From assembly GCF_000482705.1 (NCBI RefSeq), contig NZ_AXWO01000007.1:241479-305478 (forward strand): a stretch of 64,000 nt of DNA. The letters are read 5' to 3'. Under the pieces are notes generated by a model. It was not told where the DNA came from, did no database searches, and was given only the letters and a program-made list of their open reading frames with translations. This DNA comes from Glycomyces arizonensis DSM 44726 (lineage in GTDB: Bacteria > Actinomycetota > Actinomycetes > Mycobacteriales > Micromonosporaceae). Below are positions 34,621 to 43,402 of this stretch, one piece after another; the stretch's first letter is position 1, and every line of letters starts with the position of its first letter. Made by a program: the position numbers and the translations under genes.

Positions 34621-34689
34621 CGGGCCGCGGTCAAGAAGGTCGTTGAGCAGGTCGAGACCTACGCCGAGGACCGGCAGCCCGAGCCGTAG
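34621..34689 (+). pseudogene. Displaced hsdR 3'-end fragment
   Basis: Same length as and ungapped with 30967-31035, about 60 of 69 bases identical. Reads 'RAAVKKVVEQVETYAEDRQP' to a TAG in the HsdR frame. Just upstream, 34602-34630 nearly equals the left arm and loop of the rtcB terminator hairpin (36893-36920), meeting the hsdR sequence at the shared CGGGCCGCG. This looks like a recombination junction. Confidence 0.8.
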
Positions 34690-34720
34690 GGCCGCGGTGA
34701 GCTGCCAGCGTCATGACAAA

Positions 34721-34738
34721 GAGCTTGAGATCAAGCTC
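34721..34738. promoter_or_regulatory. Inverted repeat before rloA-like gene
   Basis: GAGCTTGA-GA-TCAAGCTC, perfect 8-bp arms with a 2-bp centre, 60 nt upstream of the ATPase start. A plausible operator for autoregulated defence genes. Nothing else is identifiable between 34690 and 34798. Confidence 0.4.
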
Positions 34739-34798
34739 AAGGGCGTGTTCAGCGCGAAAAACGTGTGATGTAGACCCTTCAGTTGACAGGATCGATCT

Positions 34799-36142
34799 AT
34801 GATGATGCTCAGTTTCACGGTCCGGAATCATTTGAGCATCCGCGATGAACTCGTCCTGGATCTGACCAAGCCCTCGTTGCGGACGCTGCTACCACCTCAG
34901 GGCACGCGCTGGGAAGATCACGTCTACACCCTCGCGGGGATCTTCGGTGCGAACGCATCCGGCAAGTCGGCGGTCCTCGACGCGATCGCCTACGCCTTCG
35001 ACGCGATCCAGAGCTCCGCCACGACATGGCAAGGATTTCCCAACCTGCCGCGGCTCCCGTTCCTGCTGGACGACCGCTCGAAGGACGAGCCGAGCGGATA
35101 TGAGATCGAGTTCGTCCATGCCGAGCGCCGCTATGCGTACGGATTCGAGGTGGACGCCGAAGGCGTGCGCGCCGAATGGCTGCGCGACGTGCCGTCGAAG
35201 CGCTGGCGCACGCTGCTCCAACGAGACCGTGAAGCGGGCATGCTCAAGACGCATCCGACGCTCCGGGCCATCGGCCAGGTCACGAACCGCGAACTCGTGC
35301 TGAGCCGGGCGGTGCTGCTGGAACATCCGCAGCTCGCCGAGATCGCACGGGGCCTGGTGGGCCGGTTCGACCAGATGACGGTGAAGCCGGGGCATCGCGA
35401 GCAGCGCCTCAGGTCGATCACCGAATTCCTGGCCGACGGTTCGATCGACTTCGACGACATCGTCACACTCCTCCAGGCGGCCGATATCGGGGTGGAGCAC
35501 GTCGACATCCGGGAGGACTCCTACCCCTCTGATTTCCAGGATCTGCTCAAAGACATCAAAGCCCTGACCAGAGCGCGCGCTGATAAGGACACCCAGGAGA
35601 AGGAAGACGATCCGCCTCCCGTCAGGGTCGCCATCGGACCGGAGGAATCCGACGCGGTGGTGAGAAACCTGCTCTTCACGCACCGCGGCACCGGAGCGGA
35701 TCGCCCCCCGTTCATGATCGGATCCGAGAGCGACGGGACAGTGGCATGGCTGGCACTGAGCGTGCCCGCGATCGAGATGCTGCGGTGCGGAGGGCTGTAC
35801 TGCGTGGACGAGATCGATTCGAGCCTGCACCCGCACCTGATCGAGGCCCTGTTGAGGATCTTCGATGATCCCGCCTTGAATACGAAAGGCGCGCAACTGG
35901 TCTTCATCAGCCACGACAGCTACATCCTGTCGCCGCTGAGCGAGGTCAGGTTGGAGCCCGAACAGGTCTGGTTCACGGACAAGTCCAATGAGGGCGCCAC
36001 GGAACTGTCCTGCCTGTCGGACTTCCCGAGGCACAAGGACGCGAACGTCTCCAAGCGGTACTTGATCGGAAGGTACGGCGGCACACCGAGGCTGGCACCG
36101 AGTGCGATCGGCCGACTGCTGACCCGGAAGGCGTCCGGCTGA
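34799..36142 (+). CDS. RloA/AbiL-type AAA ATPase of a defence pair
   Basis: 447 aa. ABC/SMC-like AAA (AAA_15/21) ATPase: 'MLSFTVRNHLSIRDELVLDL' start, Walker A 'GIFGANASGKSAVLDAI' (~47-63), and late 'IGSESDGTVAWLAL' (signature), 'LYCVDEIDSSLHPHLIEAL' (Walker B) and 'QLVFISHDSYIL' (H-loop). Three ATGs in a row start it; AGGATC precedes. Proteins of this type pair with RloB (AbiLi/AbiLii-like) and act in phage abortive infection. The next gene, overlapping by one base, is rloB-like but interrupted. It sits next to a type I RM locus, a typical defence island setting. Confidence 0.88.
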   Translation: MMMLSFTVRNHLSIRDELVLDLTKPSLRTLLPPQGTRWEDHVYTLAGIFGANASGKSAVLDAIAYAFDAIQSSATTWQGFPNLPRLPFLLDDRSKDEPSGYEIEFVHAERRYAYGFEVDAEGVRAEWLRDVPSKRWRTLLQRDREAGMLKTHPTLRAIGQVTNRELVLSRAVLLEHPQLAEIARGLVGRFDQMTVKPGHREQRLRSITEFLADGSIDFDDIVTLLQAADIGVEHVDIREDSYPSDFQDLLKDIKALTRARADKDTQEKEDDPPPVRVAIGPEESDAVVRNLLFTHRGTGADRPPFMIGSESDGTVAWLALSVPAIEMLRCGGLYCVDEIDSSLHPHLIEALLRIFDDPALNTKGAQLVFISHDSYILSPLSEVRLEPEQVWFTDKSNEGATELSCLSDFPRHKDANVSKRYLIGRYGGTPRLAPSAIGRLLTRKASG

Positions 36143-36894
36143 TGCCCGGAGGCGCCGGTCGGCGCCGGAAGAGGCAGCCGAAACCGGTGTACAAGCGCGG
36201 CTTGGTGGTCGCGGAAGGGATCCGAACCGAGCCGCAGTACGTCGAAGGGCTCGGGCAGCATCTCAGGTAAGGCGCTGTCCGCGTCTCGGTCAAGGCCGTC
36301 GGGGTCGGGAGAGACCCGCGAGAGGTAGTGACGAAGTGCATCGAGCTCATGGACGACGCAGAGCGGCGGCAGAAGAAGTACGACTGGTGCGTATGCCTGG
36401 TGGACAGGGATCGGCATTCGACCCTCTCCGAAGCCGCCGAGTACGCCGCGGAGCACGGTGTTCTTCTTCTGGTGTCGAACCTGAAGTTCGAGATGTGGCT
36501 GCTCTGGCACGTCCTCGATGTCCGGGGGCCCAGGTCCTCGAGGGAACTCGACGAGCTGATGCGCAAGCACAAGCTGCTCACGGGCAAGGACATCGCGGTG
36601 CGGTTCCCCTTCGACGGAGTCGATGACGCCGTGAGGACCGCCGAGGCCGCCGACCCTGAGGCGAGGTCGGGGAGAGTGGGACCGGACCCGTCTTCGGCGA
36701 TGCCGATTCTGGTACGGCTCATGCGAGGCGAACAAGGGCGCGCCGCTGCGGGGGAGCCGGGAGGAGGCGTACCCCGTGAGCGGCATCCCCGTCAAGGGTG
36801 CGATGGAGATCGGCCGAGTGGGACGGCTTTGACGGCGACTGCGATGTCGTCGCGGGTTCCGAGTGGAAGAGCGGTGAAGCGGCCGCAGACGTGA
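36142..36894 (+). pseudogene. RloB-like gene with in-frame TAA
   Basis: ATG 36142 overlaps the ATPase stop (TGATG). The frame reads 'LVVAEGIRTEPQYVEGL' and stops at TAA 36268-36270 (codon 43), then continues in the same frame with all RloB landmarks: 'VKAVGVGRDPREVV', 'DWCVCLVDRDRHSTL', 'LLVSNLKFEMWLLWH', and 'GPDPSSAMPILVRLM'. One point mutation (for example CAA or AAA to TAA) explains the break. The C-terminal ~45 residues to 36894 look unlike RloB, so the 3' end may be altered too. If the stop is real, the toxin/effector half of the pair is dead or needs readthrough. Confidence 0.8.
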
Positions 36895-36929
36895 CCGCCC
36901 GCGGCTCGTACGGGCCGCGGGCGGTTCAC
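36891..36929 (-). terminator. rtcB terminator hairpin
   Basis: GC-rich inverted repeat (36891-36905 with 36914-36929, one bulged T) just after the rtcB stop. A near copy of its left arm and loop is at 34602-34630, fused to the hsdR tail. Confidence 0.6.
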
Positions 36930-36934
36930 GCGGT

Positions 36935-38122
36935 TCAGCCCTTGACGCAGACGACCTGGCGGAGGCGGGCCGTGATCTCGACGAGATCGGTCTGGGCGGC
37001 CATGACCGCTTCGATGTCCTTGTAGGCGCCCGGGATCTCGTCGACGACCCCGGCGTCCTTGCGGCACTCGACGCCCTCGGTCTGCGCCGCGAGGTCCTCG
37101 GCGGTGAACCGGCGCTTGGCGGCGTTGCGGCTCATCTTCCGGCCGGCCCCGTGCGAGGCCGACTCGAACGACGCCCCGTTTCCGAGCCCGCGCACGATGA
37201 AGCTGGAGGCGCCCATCGATCCGGGGATGATCCCCATGTCGCCCTTCCCGGCGCGGATCGCGCCCTTCCGGGTGACCAGCAGTTCCCGGCCGTCGTGGGT
37301 CTCCTCGGCCACGTAGTTGTGGTGCGCGGAGATCTCGGCCTCGAAGCGCGCCTTCGGGAACCGCTTCCGCACGGCCTTGCGCAGCAGCGCCATCATGATG
37401 GCCCGGTTGCGCCGGGCGTAGTCCTGCGCCCAGTACAGGTCGCGCCGGTAGGCCTCCATCTGCGGCGTGTCGGCGATGAAGACCGCCAGGTCCGGATCCG
37501 GCAGGTCCGCGTTGTGCGGCAGCGCCTTGGCGCGCTCGATGTGGTGCTCCGCCAAGGCGTTGCCGACGTACCGCGACCCTGAGTGCAGCATGAGCCAGAC
37601 CTGGTCGTCGTCTGCCAGGCACACCTCGATGAAGTGGTTGCCGCCGCCGAGCGTGCCCAGCTGCTTCATGGCCTTGGCCTCGACGCGCCGGGCCACCGGG
37701 CCCGCGAGCTCGTCGAAGCCCGACCAGAACTCGTGCCAGCCGTGCAGGCCGGTCTTGAGCCCCTTGACGTCCACCGAGCTCTTGTGCATCCCGCGTCCGA
37801 CCGGTATGGCGGCCTCGATGGCCGAGCGCAGGCGGCTCAGGTCGTCGGGCAGGTCCGAGGCGGTCAGCGAGGTGCGCTGGGCGGTCATGCCGCATCCGAT
37901 GTCGACGCCGACGGCGGCGGGCGACACCGCGCCGCGCATGGCGATGACCGAGCCGACGGTGGCACCGATGCCATAGTGGACGTCTGGCATGACGGCGACG
38001 CCGTGGACCCACGGCAGCGCGGCGATGTTGTAGAGCTGGCTCCTGGCCTGCGGTTCGACCGAGTCGACATCGCCCCACAGGCGGATCGGAGCCGCCTTGG
38101 TCTCGAGGGTGGTGAATGGCAC
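36935..38122 (-). CDS. rtcB: RNA-splicing ligase RtcB
   Basis: 395 aa from GTG 38122, which has AAAGGAG 9 nt upstream; a TTG at 38158 is in frame but lacks one. RtcB signatures: 'MPDVHYGIGATVGSVIA' (~45-61), 'VDIGCGM' with metal-binding Cys77, 'LGTLGGGNHFIEV' and 'SAHHNY'. It joins 2',3'-cyclic phosphate or 3'-phosphate RNA ends to 5'-OH ends using GTP and Mn2+, for RNA repair. No archease gene is near. Its 3' end is one border of the mosaic cargo zone. Confidence 0.95.
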   Translation of the reverse strand: MPFTTLETKAAPIRLWGDVDSVEPQARSQLYNIAALPWVHGVAVMPDVHYGIGATVGSVIAMRGAVSPAAVGVDIGCGMTAQRTSLTASDLPDDLSRLRSAIEAAIPVGRGMHKSSVDVKGLKTGLHGWHEFWSGFDELAGPVARRVEAKAMKQLGTLGGGNHFIEVCLADDDQVWLMLHSGSRYVGNALAEHHIERAKALPHNADLPDPDLAVFIADTPQMEAYRRDLYWAQDYARRNRAIMMALLRKAVRKRFPKARFEAEISAHHNYVAEETHDGRELLVTRKGAIRAGKGDMGIIPGSMGASSFIVRGLGNGASFESASHGAGRKMSRNAAKRRFTAEDLAAQTEGVECRKDAGVVDEIPGAYKDIEAVMAAQTDLVEITARLRQVVCVKG

Positions 38123-38236
38123 GGCAAGACTCCTTTCACGGGATTTGCTGGGGGACAACGGGCCTCGTCGCGACCCATATCCTCCAAGATCACCGCGCGG
38201 GAATCAACGCATTTAATTCGAACACACGACCGCACC

Positions 38237-38650
38237 TCAGGCGACGCAGAACTCGTTCCCCTCGGGGTCGGCCATGACCATGTGGTGGCCTTCTGCTTCG
38301 TCGATCACGGTCGCCCCGGCCGCCTTCAGGCGCTCGGCCTCCGCGGCGATCCGCTCCCAGCGGTCGTCGCCCTTGCCGCCCACGCGTATGTCGATGTGGA
38401 GGCGGTTCTTCGCCGTCTTCGGCTCGGGCACGCGCAGGATCGACAGGCGCGGGCCGATTCCTTCGGGGTCGCAGAGCCAGGTGCCCTCGCTCGGATCGTC
38501 CTCGGTCACCCCGTGGTGCCGCAGCCACTCCTGCCGCGTCTTGAACGGCGGGGGCGGCGGCTCGTCCACATACCCCAGCGCCAGCTTCCAGAACTCGCCC
38601 AACCGCACCGCGTCCGCGCAGTCGAACGTCAAATCGATCCTCGCCGCCAC
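38237..38650 (-). CDS. VOC-family (glyoxalase-like) protein
   Basis: 137 aa from GTG 38650 with GAGAGGAGG upstream. 'DLTFDCADAVRLGEFWKLAL' at the start, 'RLHIDIRV' in the middle and 'MVMADPEGNEFCVA' at the end are the Glyoxalase_6-type pattern common in actinobacteria. Metal or substrate not predictable; often a thiol-transfer or resistance-like protein. Monocistronic. The 38651-38784 gap holds a GAAGACCAGACC direct repeat and no gene. Confidence 0.88.
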   Translation of the reverse strand: MAARIDLTFDCADAVRLGEFWKLALGYVDEPPPPPFKTRQEWLRHHGVTEDDPSEGTWLCDPEGIGPRLSILRVPEPKTAKNRLHIDIRVGGKGDDRWERIAAEAERLKAAGATVIDEAEGHHMVMADPEGNEFCVA

Positions 38651-38784
38651 ACCGGGCCTCCTCTCGTAGAAGACCAGACCCTACCGCCCCACCTCGCGGA
38701 AGACCAGACCTTGGAACTCGACTCCGACACCGCCGCCGTTCTCGGCGGGCGAGGATCGATGCGAACGCTGGGATGCCTCACCTG

Positions 38785-39438
38785 TCACTTGTGAAACACC
38801 GAGCGCACCAGTTCCCCGAGCTCCACGGTCATGTCCTCGACCGATTTCTCCTCTGGGCCGAAGTACTTGGGGTCGCGGTCGGAGTCTCCGGAGCTGTTTC
38901 GGCTCCAGATGGTGACTCGCAGATTGCTCTCGGAAGCGACGCACCTGTACGAGTTGTCGATGCCCGGTCGTTGTTTGTGGAGGCAGGTGCCGTGCTCCCA
39001 CCCGTTGAGTGCCTTGTAGTCGGGCCACCCGCCGTCATCGAACATCGGCTCGTAGGGACCGTATTCCTGCTGGTCTCTGACGTCGATCTCGATTGTGATC
39101 TCCTGACTGTCGGTGGCCGACTCGCTGGTTCCCCACCATTTCCACTCACACCGATATTCGCTGGTCGTTCCCACCTTCGAGATCCCCGGGGAGTCCGCTT
39201 CCACCCCGTCCCACCCCAGCAGCTCCGCCGTGGTGTCCACACTGCCGAGGCATGTGGTCGACCAGCTCTCGGGCGCGTTGAAGCGGTAGTCGATTCTCAG
39301 GTGGTCGAACAGCTCGTATGAGACGAACATCCCGATGATGACAATTATGTAGCCCAGCACCAGGAACATCCGTCGATTGGAACCGGGCTCCCCCCACCAC
39401 TTCTGGGATCCGGGAGACTGGCTAAAGGCTTGACTCAT
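38785..39438 (-). CDS. Single-TM protein of WXG-like operon 2
   Basis: 217 aa from ATG 39438, overlapping the stop of the upstream 314-aa gene by 17 nt. A short cytoplasmic start is followed by a membrane helix 'MFLVLGYIIVIIGMFVSYEL' (~26-45) and an extracellular domain with four Cys ('TTCLGSV', 'YRCEWKWW', 'GTCLHKQ', 'YRCVASES'). The Cys pattern and acidic charge echo the lipoproteins of the 31-34 kb operon though the anchor differs. No family recognised. As the third gene after two WXG-like genes, it may be the membrane partner of the exported pair. Confidence 0.75.
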   Translation of the reverse strand: MSQAFSQSPGSQKWWGEPGSNRRMFLVLGYIIVIIGMFVSYELFDHLRIDYRFNAPESWSTTCLGSVDTTAELLGWDGVEADSPGISKVGTTSEYRCEWKWWGTSESATDSQEITIEIDVRDQQEYGPYEPMFDDGGWPDYKALNGWEHGTCLHKQRPGIDNSYRCVASESNLRVTIWSRNSSGDSDRDPKYFGPEEKSVEDMTVELGELVRSVFHK

Positions 39439-40366
39439 GATGGAAGCTCTCGGTGTTGATCTCGTCAGCTCCGGGAGGGACCGGAATCGCCACCTTCCGC
39501 ATGGGCCATTCGCTGCGAACCGCGTCGATGGCCGCATAGATCTCGTCGTCGGCCTCCCTGAGCGCAGTCTCGACTTCGCCGAACCTCGTGCCCAGGTTTC
39601 TCAGCAGCGAACTCACGTTCTTCGCGGTCAACTGCTTCTCGGTCAATTGGAATGAGTACATGCTTCCCGCCAACCCCGTCACACCGCCTCCGAGCGCCCC
39701 GGCAATGGCCAGCGCCCCCGCGGAGGCTCCCGCGCTCAGTCCTGCGGCCACCAGAGAGAGAACCCCGATGGTGATCGTGTCCTGCATGGCCTCCTGCTGC
39801 TCCCAATAGACCTTTATCATCTCGGCCGTCAGCGTGAGTGCGCCATCGATCAAATTGCCCGCAGAGTCCTTGGCCGCACTCGCCATCGCCTTCAATGACG
39901 CGCACGCGTTGTCCGCGGCGGCGAACATCTCTGCCTGCCGCAGCTGAGCCGGACGGTATCCGCTGAAGTACTCTTCGAAGGATTCTGCGGCGTCTCCGTA
40001 CCAGTCGCCGATCTTGTTGAGCACATTGCCGGGCGCTCCTTCAAGGTCCACCATGTCCAGAGCTACCACGTCGAGAATTTCTGCGGCACCGCTGAACTGC
40101 TCCGCGTCGATGCTGTAGACGTTCCGGCAGAAGTCAGGGATGCCTCCGAGGTCTGGACTGTCCTCGCTTGAAATGACCGCTCCCTCCTTCTCCATCGCGG
40201 CCTCGTAGTATGCCTTGAACGGAAGACCGGTGCCGACCGCTGCGGCGGCCGCCGAGAGGGGATTCCAGGCGTCAATGGCCGTTTCGAGCGCCTTGAGCTC
40301 GTGGATGTTCACGGCGAGCTCGTAGAGGGCCTGTTCGAGTTCTTCGGGGGTTTGGGGGACTGGCAT
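39422..40366 (-). CDS. WxG-containing helical protein, candidate type VII substrate
   Basis: 314 aa from ATG 40366 (GGAGA upstream). Long helices with 'IGDWYGDAAESFEEYFSGYR' near residue 120 (W-x-G turn), then 'FAAADNACASLKAMASAAKD'. A Gly/Ala-rich hydrophobic run 'TIGVLSLVAAGLSAGASAGA' at ~215-250 may insert in membranes. PPE/LXG-like layout. No toxin domain. Organised like the 342-aa gene at 31874: small WXG-like gene upstream, envelope-anchored protein downstream. Confidence 0.7.
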   Translation of the reverse strand: MPVPQTPEELEQALYELAVNIHELKALETAIDAWNPLSAAAAAVGTGLPFKAYYEAAMEKEGAVISSEDSPDLGGIPDFCRNVYSIDAEQFSGAAEILDVVALDMVDLEGAPGNVLNKIGDWYGDAAESFEEYFSGYRPAQLRQAEMFAAADNACASLKAMASAAKDSAGNLIDGALTLTAEMIKVYWEQQEAMQDTITIGVLSLVAAGLSAGASAGALAIAGALGGGVTGLAGSMYSFQLTEKQLTAKNVSSLLRNLGTRFGEVETALREADDEIYAAIDAVRSEWPMRKVAIPVPPGADEINTESFHHESSL

Positions 40367-40406
40367 CGTGTCTCCAGTGTGGTTGTGCCGGGAGGGGCCG
40401 GGCGGT

Positions 40407-40859
40407 TCAGTCTTCGGGAACCGGGCGACCTTGATTCCGGCTTCCGTCGGGGTAGACTGGGGGGCGCGGCGGCGTTCCGGGCTCCTCACCGTCGGGGAAG
40501 CCTTCCGCCAAGAGCGCGTTGAAGTCGGACTGTGTCTCGTCGTCCGCGCCGGCGTAGTTTTCCGCGACCTCGATGAGCGTCGTGGCCGCGGCCTCGATGT
40601 TCTCGCTGCTTTTGGCGAAGGCGTACTGGACGTCGTCGCGAAGGGCGAGAAGCGCCGAACCGGAGCGGAAGATCCCGCTGCCTCTGGACATGACGCCTGC
40701 GACCGGAGCGGGATCGAGGTTGAAGGCCGTCGTCTGATCGACCTTCGCGGAGTATCCACTGTACTGCTCTGCCAGTGGCCGCAGATCGTTTTGTGCGACC
40801 TCGTACAGCTCGTAGAGGTCGGCGGAGAATCGGCTGCCTTCGCCGGGGGAATCAGGCAC
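40407..40859 (-). CDS. EspC/WXG100-like small protein
   Basis: 150 aa from GTG 40859 with GAGGAG upstream. Helical hairpin style ('FSADLYELYEVAQNDLRPLA', then 'ALRDDVQYAFAKSSENIEAA') with a Pro/Glu-rich tail. No W-x-G, but size, helicity and position before a WxG protein fit ESX-1 EspC-like (DUF2580) substrates. First gene of a three-gene minus operon. The upstream gap 40860-41086 shows only AACGGCC-type short repeats. Confidence 0.7.
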   Translation of the reverse strand: MPDSPGEGSRFSADLYELYEVAQNDLRPLAEQYSGYSAKVDQTTAFNLDPAPVAGVMSRGSGIFRSGSALLALRDDVQYAFAKSSENIEAAATTLIEVAENYAGADDETQSDFNALLAEGFPDGEEPGTPPRPPVYPDGSRNQGRPVPED

Positions 40860-41086
40860 GAGGGGACTCCTCTAGTCATGGGGCAGAGTCGCGTCATTGC
40901 GTGATCACAAGAATTTACCACCGGTTCGCAACTGGCGGTGTCGAGGTGAAAGCGGTTGCTTGCCGCCCTTCGACTTGGGAACGGCCGAAATGCACAGTGG
41001 AACGGCCAGAGTGCGCAGTCACGGTCCCGCTCCAGAACCCGCCGACCACCCCGCGAGTGAAGACCGGTGCGGCCGCTGGGACGATG

Positions 41087-41129
41087 ACGGGCGTCTGCGA
41101 CCGGCCTTTGGCCGATCGCAGACGCCCGT
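41087..41129 (-). terminator. Terminator of the ABC exporter operon
   Basis: Perfect 14-bp inverted repeat (41087-41100 with 41116-41129) around a 15-nt loop that itself contains GGCC pairs, 25 nt after the permease stop. Confidence 0.65.
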
Positions 41130-41153
41130 GCCGTCCTTGTGACTATGCGATGG

Positions 41154-42005
41154 CTATGCGACGTCGCGTCGCTTGATGAGGGTCAGGGCGAGGGCCACGA
41201 AGACCACCAGGTAGCCGACCAGCATGCCCGTGGCGACCGGCCCGGAGAGCGCATCGAGCACCCCCGGCGTGCCCTCGGCGCCGCCCGCCGCCGAGCTGAG
41301 CGCCCCCGCGAGCGAACCCGCGCTGGAGCCGGGCAGGCGGTCGACCACGGCGGGCATGCCGTCGATCAGCTGGGACACGCCGCGCAGCAGGTTCTCCACC
41401 ACCAGCGTCCACAACAGGCCCAGGCCGACGCTCAGCGCCGGGCCCCGCGTCAGCACCCCGAGGAACACGCCCCCGGCCGCCCACATGCCCAGCACCAGGG
41501 CGGTCCCGCCCACCGAGGCGGCCATGTCGCCCCAGTCGGGCCAGACGAGGGCCTGCGACTCGATCCCGGCCACCAGGCTCGACAGGCCGAGCGTGAAGAC
41601 CGTGCTGAAGAGCACGAGCCCCGCCACGCACACCCCGATCGCCGTCACCGTGCCGCCCGCGGCGGCCACCCGGCCGGGCCCCTGTGTCAGGACCGTCTTC
41701 CACGTTCCCCAGCTGTAGGCGTTGCCCACGGTGAGCGCGGCGAAGATCATCGCCACGGCGCCGCCGAACATCGGCGTGCCCTGGATGAGGATCGCCGGTG
41801 CCGCCTGCGGCAGCATCGACGCCAGCAGCTCGGCCGTCGGCCCGCCCTGGAAGGCGTCCGCGTCGCCGCTGCGGTAGGCGATGTAGGGGAAGGCGTACGC
41901 GAAGGCGAACAGGAGGGTGATCCACACGCCCCCGAGCACCCAGGTGGCCGGCCAGAGCATCAGCCTGCGCAGTTCGGCCCGTGTGCTGTGCGACCAAGCG
42001 TTCAT
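41154..42005 (-). CDS. ABC-2 type permease
   Basis: 283 aa from ATG 42005, overlapping the ATPase stop by 4 nt. About six hydrophobic segments (e.g. 'MLWPATWVLGGVWITLLFAF', 'GVCVAGLVLFSTVFTLGLSS', end 'MLVGYLVVFVALALTLIKRR'), the usual size and order of an ABC-2 exporter subunit. Substrate unknown; such pairs often export antibiotics or lipids. Confidence 0.88.
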   Translation of the reverse strand: MNAWSHSTRAELRRLMLWPATWVLGGVWITLLFAFAYAFPYIAYRSGDADAFQGGPTAELLASMLPQAAPAILIQGTPMFGGAVAMIFAALTVGNAYSWGTWKTVLTQGPGRVAAAGGTVTAIGVCVAGLVLFSTVFTLGLSSLVAGIESQALVWPDWGDMAASVGGTALVLGMWAAGGVFLGVLTRGPALSVGLGLLWTLVVENLLRGVSQLIDGMPAVVDRLPGSSAGSLAGALSSAAGGAEGTPGVLDALSGPVATGMLVGYLVVFVALALTLIKRRDVA

Positions 42006-42907
42006 CGTCCTGCCTCCGTCATCGTGAGGAACACGTCCTCGAGTGAGCGTTCTTGCACCGCCACCGAGTGGACGTCCACGCCGTCGGCCACGAGCTTGCG
42101 CACCATGGCCGGGACGTCGACGCCCGCGGCGTCGGCGGTGAGGACGGCGCGCCCGTCCTCGTCGCGGTTCTGCTCGACGTCGCCCGCCGCGCCCTGCACG
42201 ATCGGCATCGCCCGGTCGCCGGGCTCGGCGCGGACCCGCAGCACCCGGGCGCCGCGCAGGTCGGCCACGGTGCCCTCGAAGGACATCCGGCCGTCGACGA
42301 TGACGCCGACGCGGTGGCAGCACTGCTGCACCTCGGCCAGGAGGTGGCTGGAGAGCAGGACGGTCTGGCCCTCGCTGCTCAGGTCCTGGATCAGGCGGCG
42401 CATCGAGGCCATCCCGGCCGGGTCGAGGCCGTTGGTGGGCTCGTCGAGCACGAGCAGGTCGGGGCGGCCCATGAGGGCGGCGGCGACGCCGAGCCGCTGC
42501 TTCATCCCGAGCGAGTAGGTGCGGAAGCGGTCCTTGCCGCGGTCGGCGAGGTCGACGCGTTCGAGCGCCTCCTCGGCGTCGGAGCGGCCCAGGCCGCGGT
42601 AGCGGCCGACGACCCGGAGGTTCTCCAGGCCCGAGAGGTACGGGAAGAACCCGGGCCCCTCGATGAGGGAGCCGGTGCGCCGCAGCGCCTCGGGGCTGCC
42701 CGGCCGGAGGCCGTGCACGAGTGCCGAGCCGCCGCTGGGCTTGACCAGCCCGAGCACCATCCGCAGGGTCGTGGTCTTGCCCGCGCCGTTGGGGCCGAGG
42801 AAGCCGTAGACCTCGCCGCGGCGCACGGTCAGGCTCACCCGGTCGGCGGCCGCGCGGTCGCCGTAGCGTTTCGTCAACCGGTCGGTCGACACGATGTTGT
42901 CATCCAT
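42002..42907 (-). CDS. ABC-2 exporter ATPase
   Basis: 301 aa. Walker A 'GFLGPNGAGKTTTLRM' (~34-50), signature 'YSLGMKQRLGVAAAL', Walker B 'LLVLDEPTNGLDPAG' and H-loop 'VLLSSHLLAE', all intact. DrrA/BcrA-type with a C-terminal extension ending 'SLEDVFLTMTEAGR'. It drives the following permease. No regulator gene adjacent. Confidence 0.94.
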   Translation of the reverse strand: MDDNIVSTDRLTKRYGDRAAADRVSLTVRRGEVYGFLGPNGAGKTTTLRMVLGLVKPSGGSALVHGLRPGSPEALRRTGSLIEGPGFFPYLSGLENLRVVGRYRGLGRSDAEEALERVDLADRGKDRFRTYSLGMKQRLGVAAALMGRPDLLVLDEPTNGLDPAGMASMRRLIQDLSSEGQTVLLSSHLLAEVQQCCHRVGVIVDGRMSFEGTVADLRGARVLRVRAEPGDRAMPIVQGAAGDVEQNRDEDGRAVLTADAAGVDVPAMVRKLVADGVDVHSVAVQERSLEDVFLTMTEAGR

Positions 42908-43342
42908 GACTTCATCGTCGCGGCGTGCGGCCGACGCCGCATCAGCGTGCGAACGTATCTCGCCCTCGTCGCAGGGGTGTACTCAGGCGGCGTCCGAGTC
43001 CCCGAGCGCGTCCGCCCGTACCGATATGATCCGACCGCCGCTGACACCCGACCGAGTCCCCCGAACGAACCCGTCCGTCTCACGCCGCCCGAGCCGGACG
43101 CCGTCGCGCCGCGCGAGCCGCGTGCCCGCTCGCTGCGTTGCCGCGCCCATACTGCGGGCGGGTGAGTGGGCTCGGATACCGCCTCGCGTCCCTATGCGCG
43201 GGAGTGGCCCGGCGCGGCGACATCACCGGGCCTCGTTCGGGCGGGCGTCCCTACGCGCGGGGAGTGGCCGCGGCCTCCGGCCTCGCCGCACCTCGCCTTC
43301 GCCGCAGGGCCGCACCCTCTCCCGGCGCGAGAGCGACTGAAA
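42908..43342. other. 435-bp region without a gene, with a 25-bp direct repeat
   Basis: GC-rich and repetitive. 43186-43209 and 43245-43269 are the same 24/25-bp sequence (GCGTCCCTA(T/C)GCGCGG...AGTGGCC) 59 nt apart. The exporter promoter must lie at the left end. No coding potential is convincing. Confidence 0.6.
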
Positions 43343-43402
43343 CCTATACCATATAACCTATATTATATAGTGTAATATGTATGATGTAATATAACTTCTT
43401 TA
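43343..43402. other. AT-rich block 1
   Basis: About 60 bp almost free of G/C in a >70% GC setting, with TATATTATATA and TAATATGTA motifs. It ends exactly at the stop codon of the GH16-tail fragment. A similar block is at 62189-62262. Confidence 0.6.
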
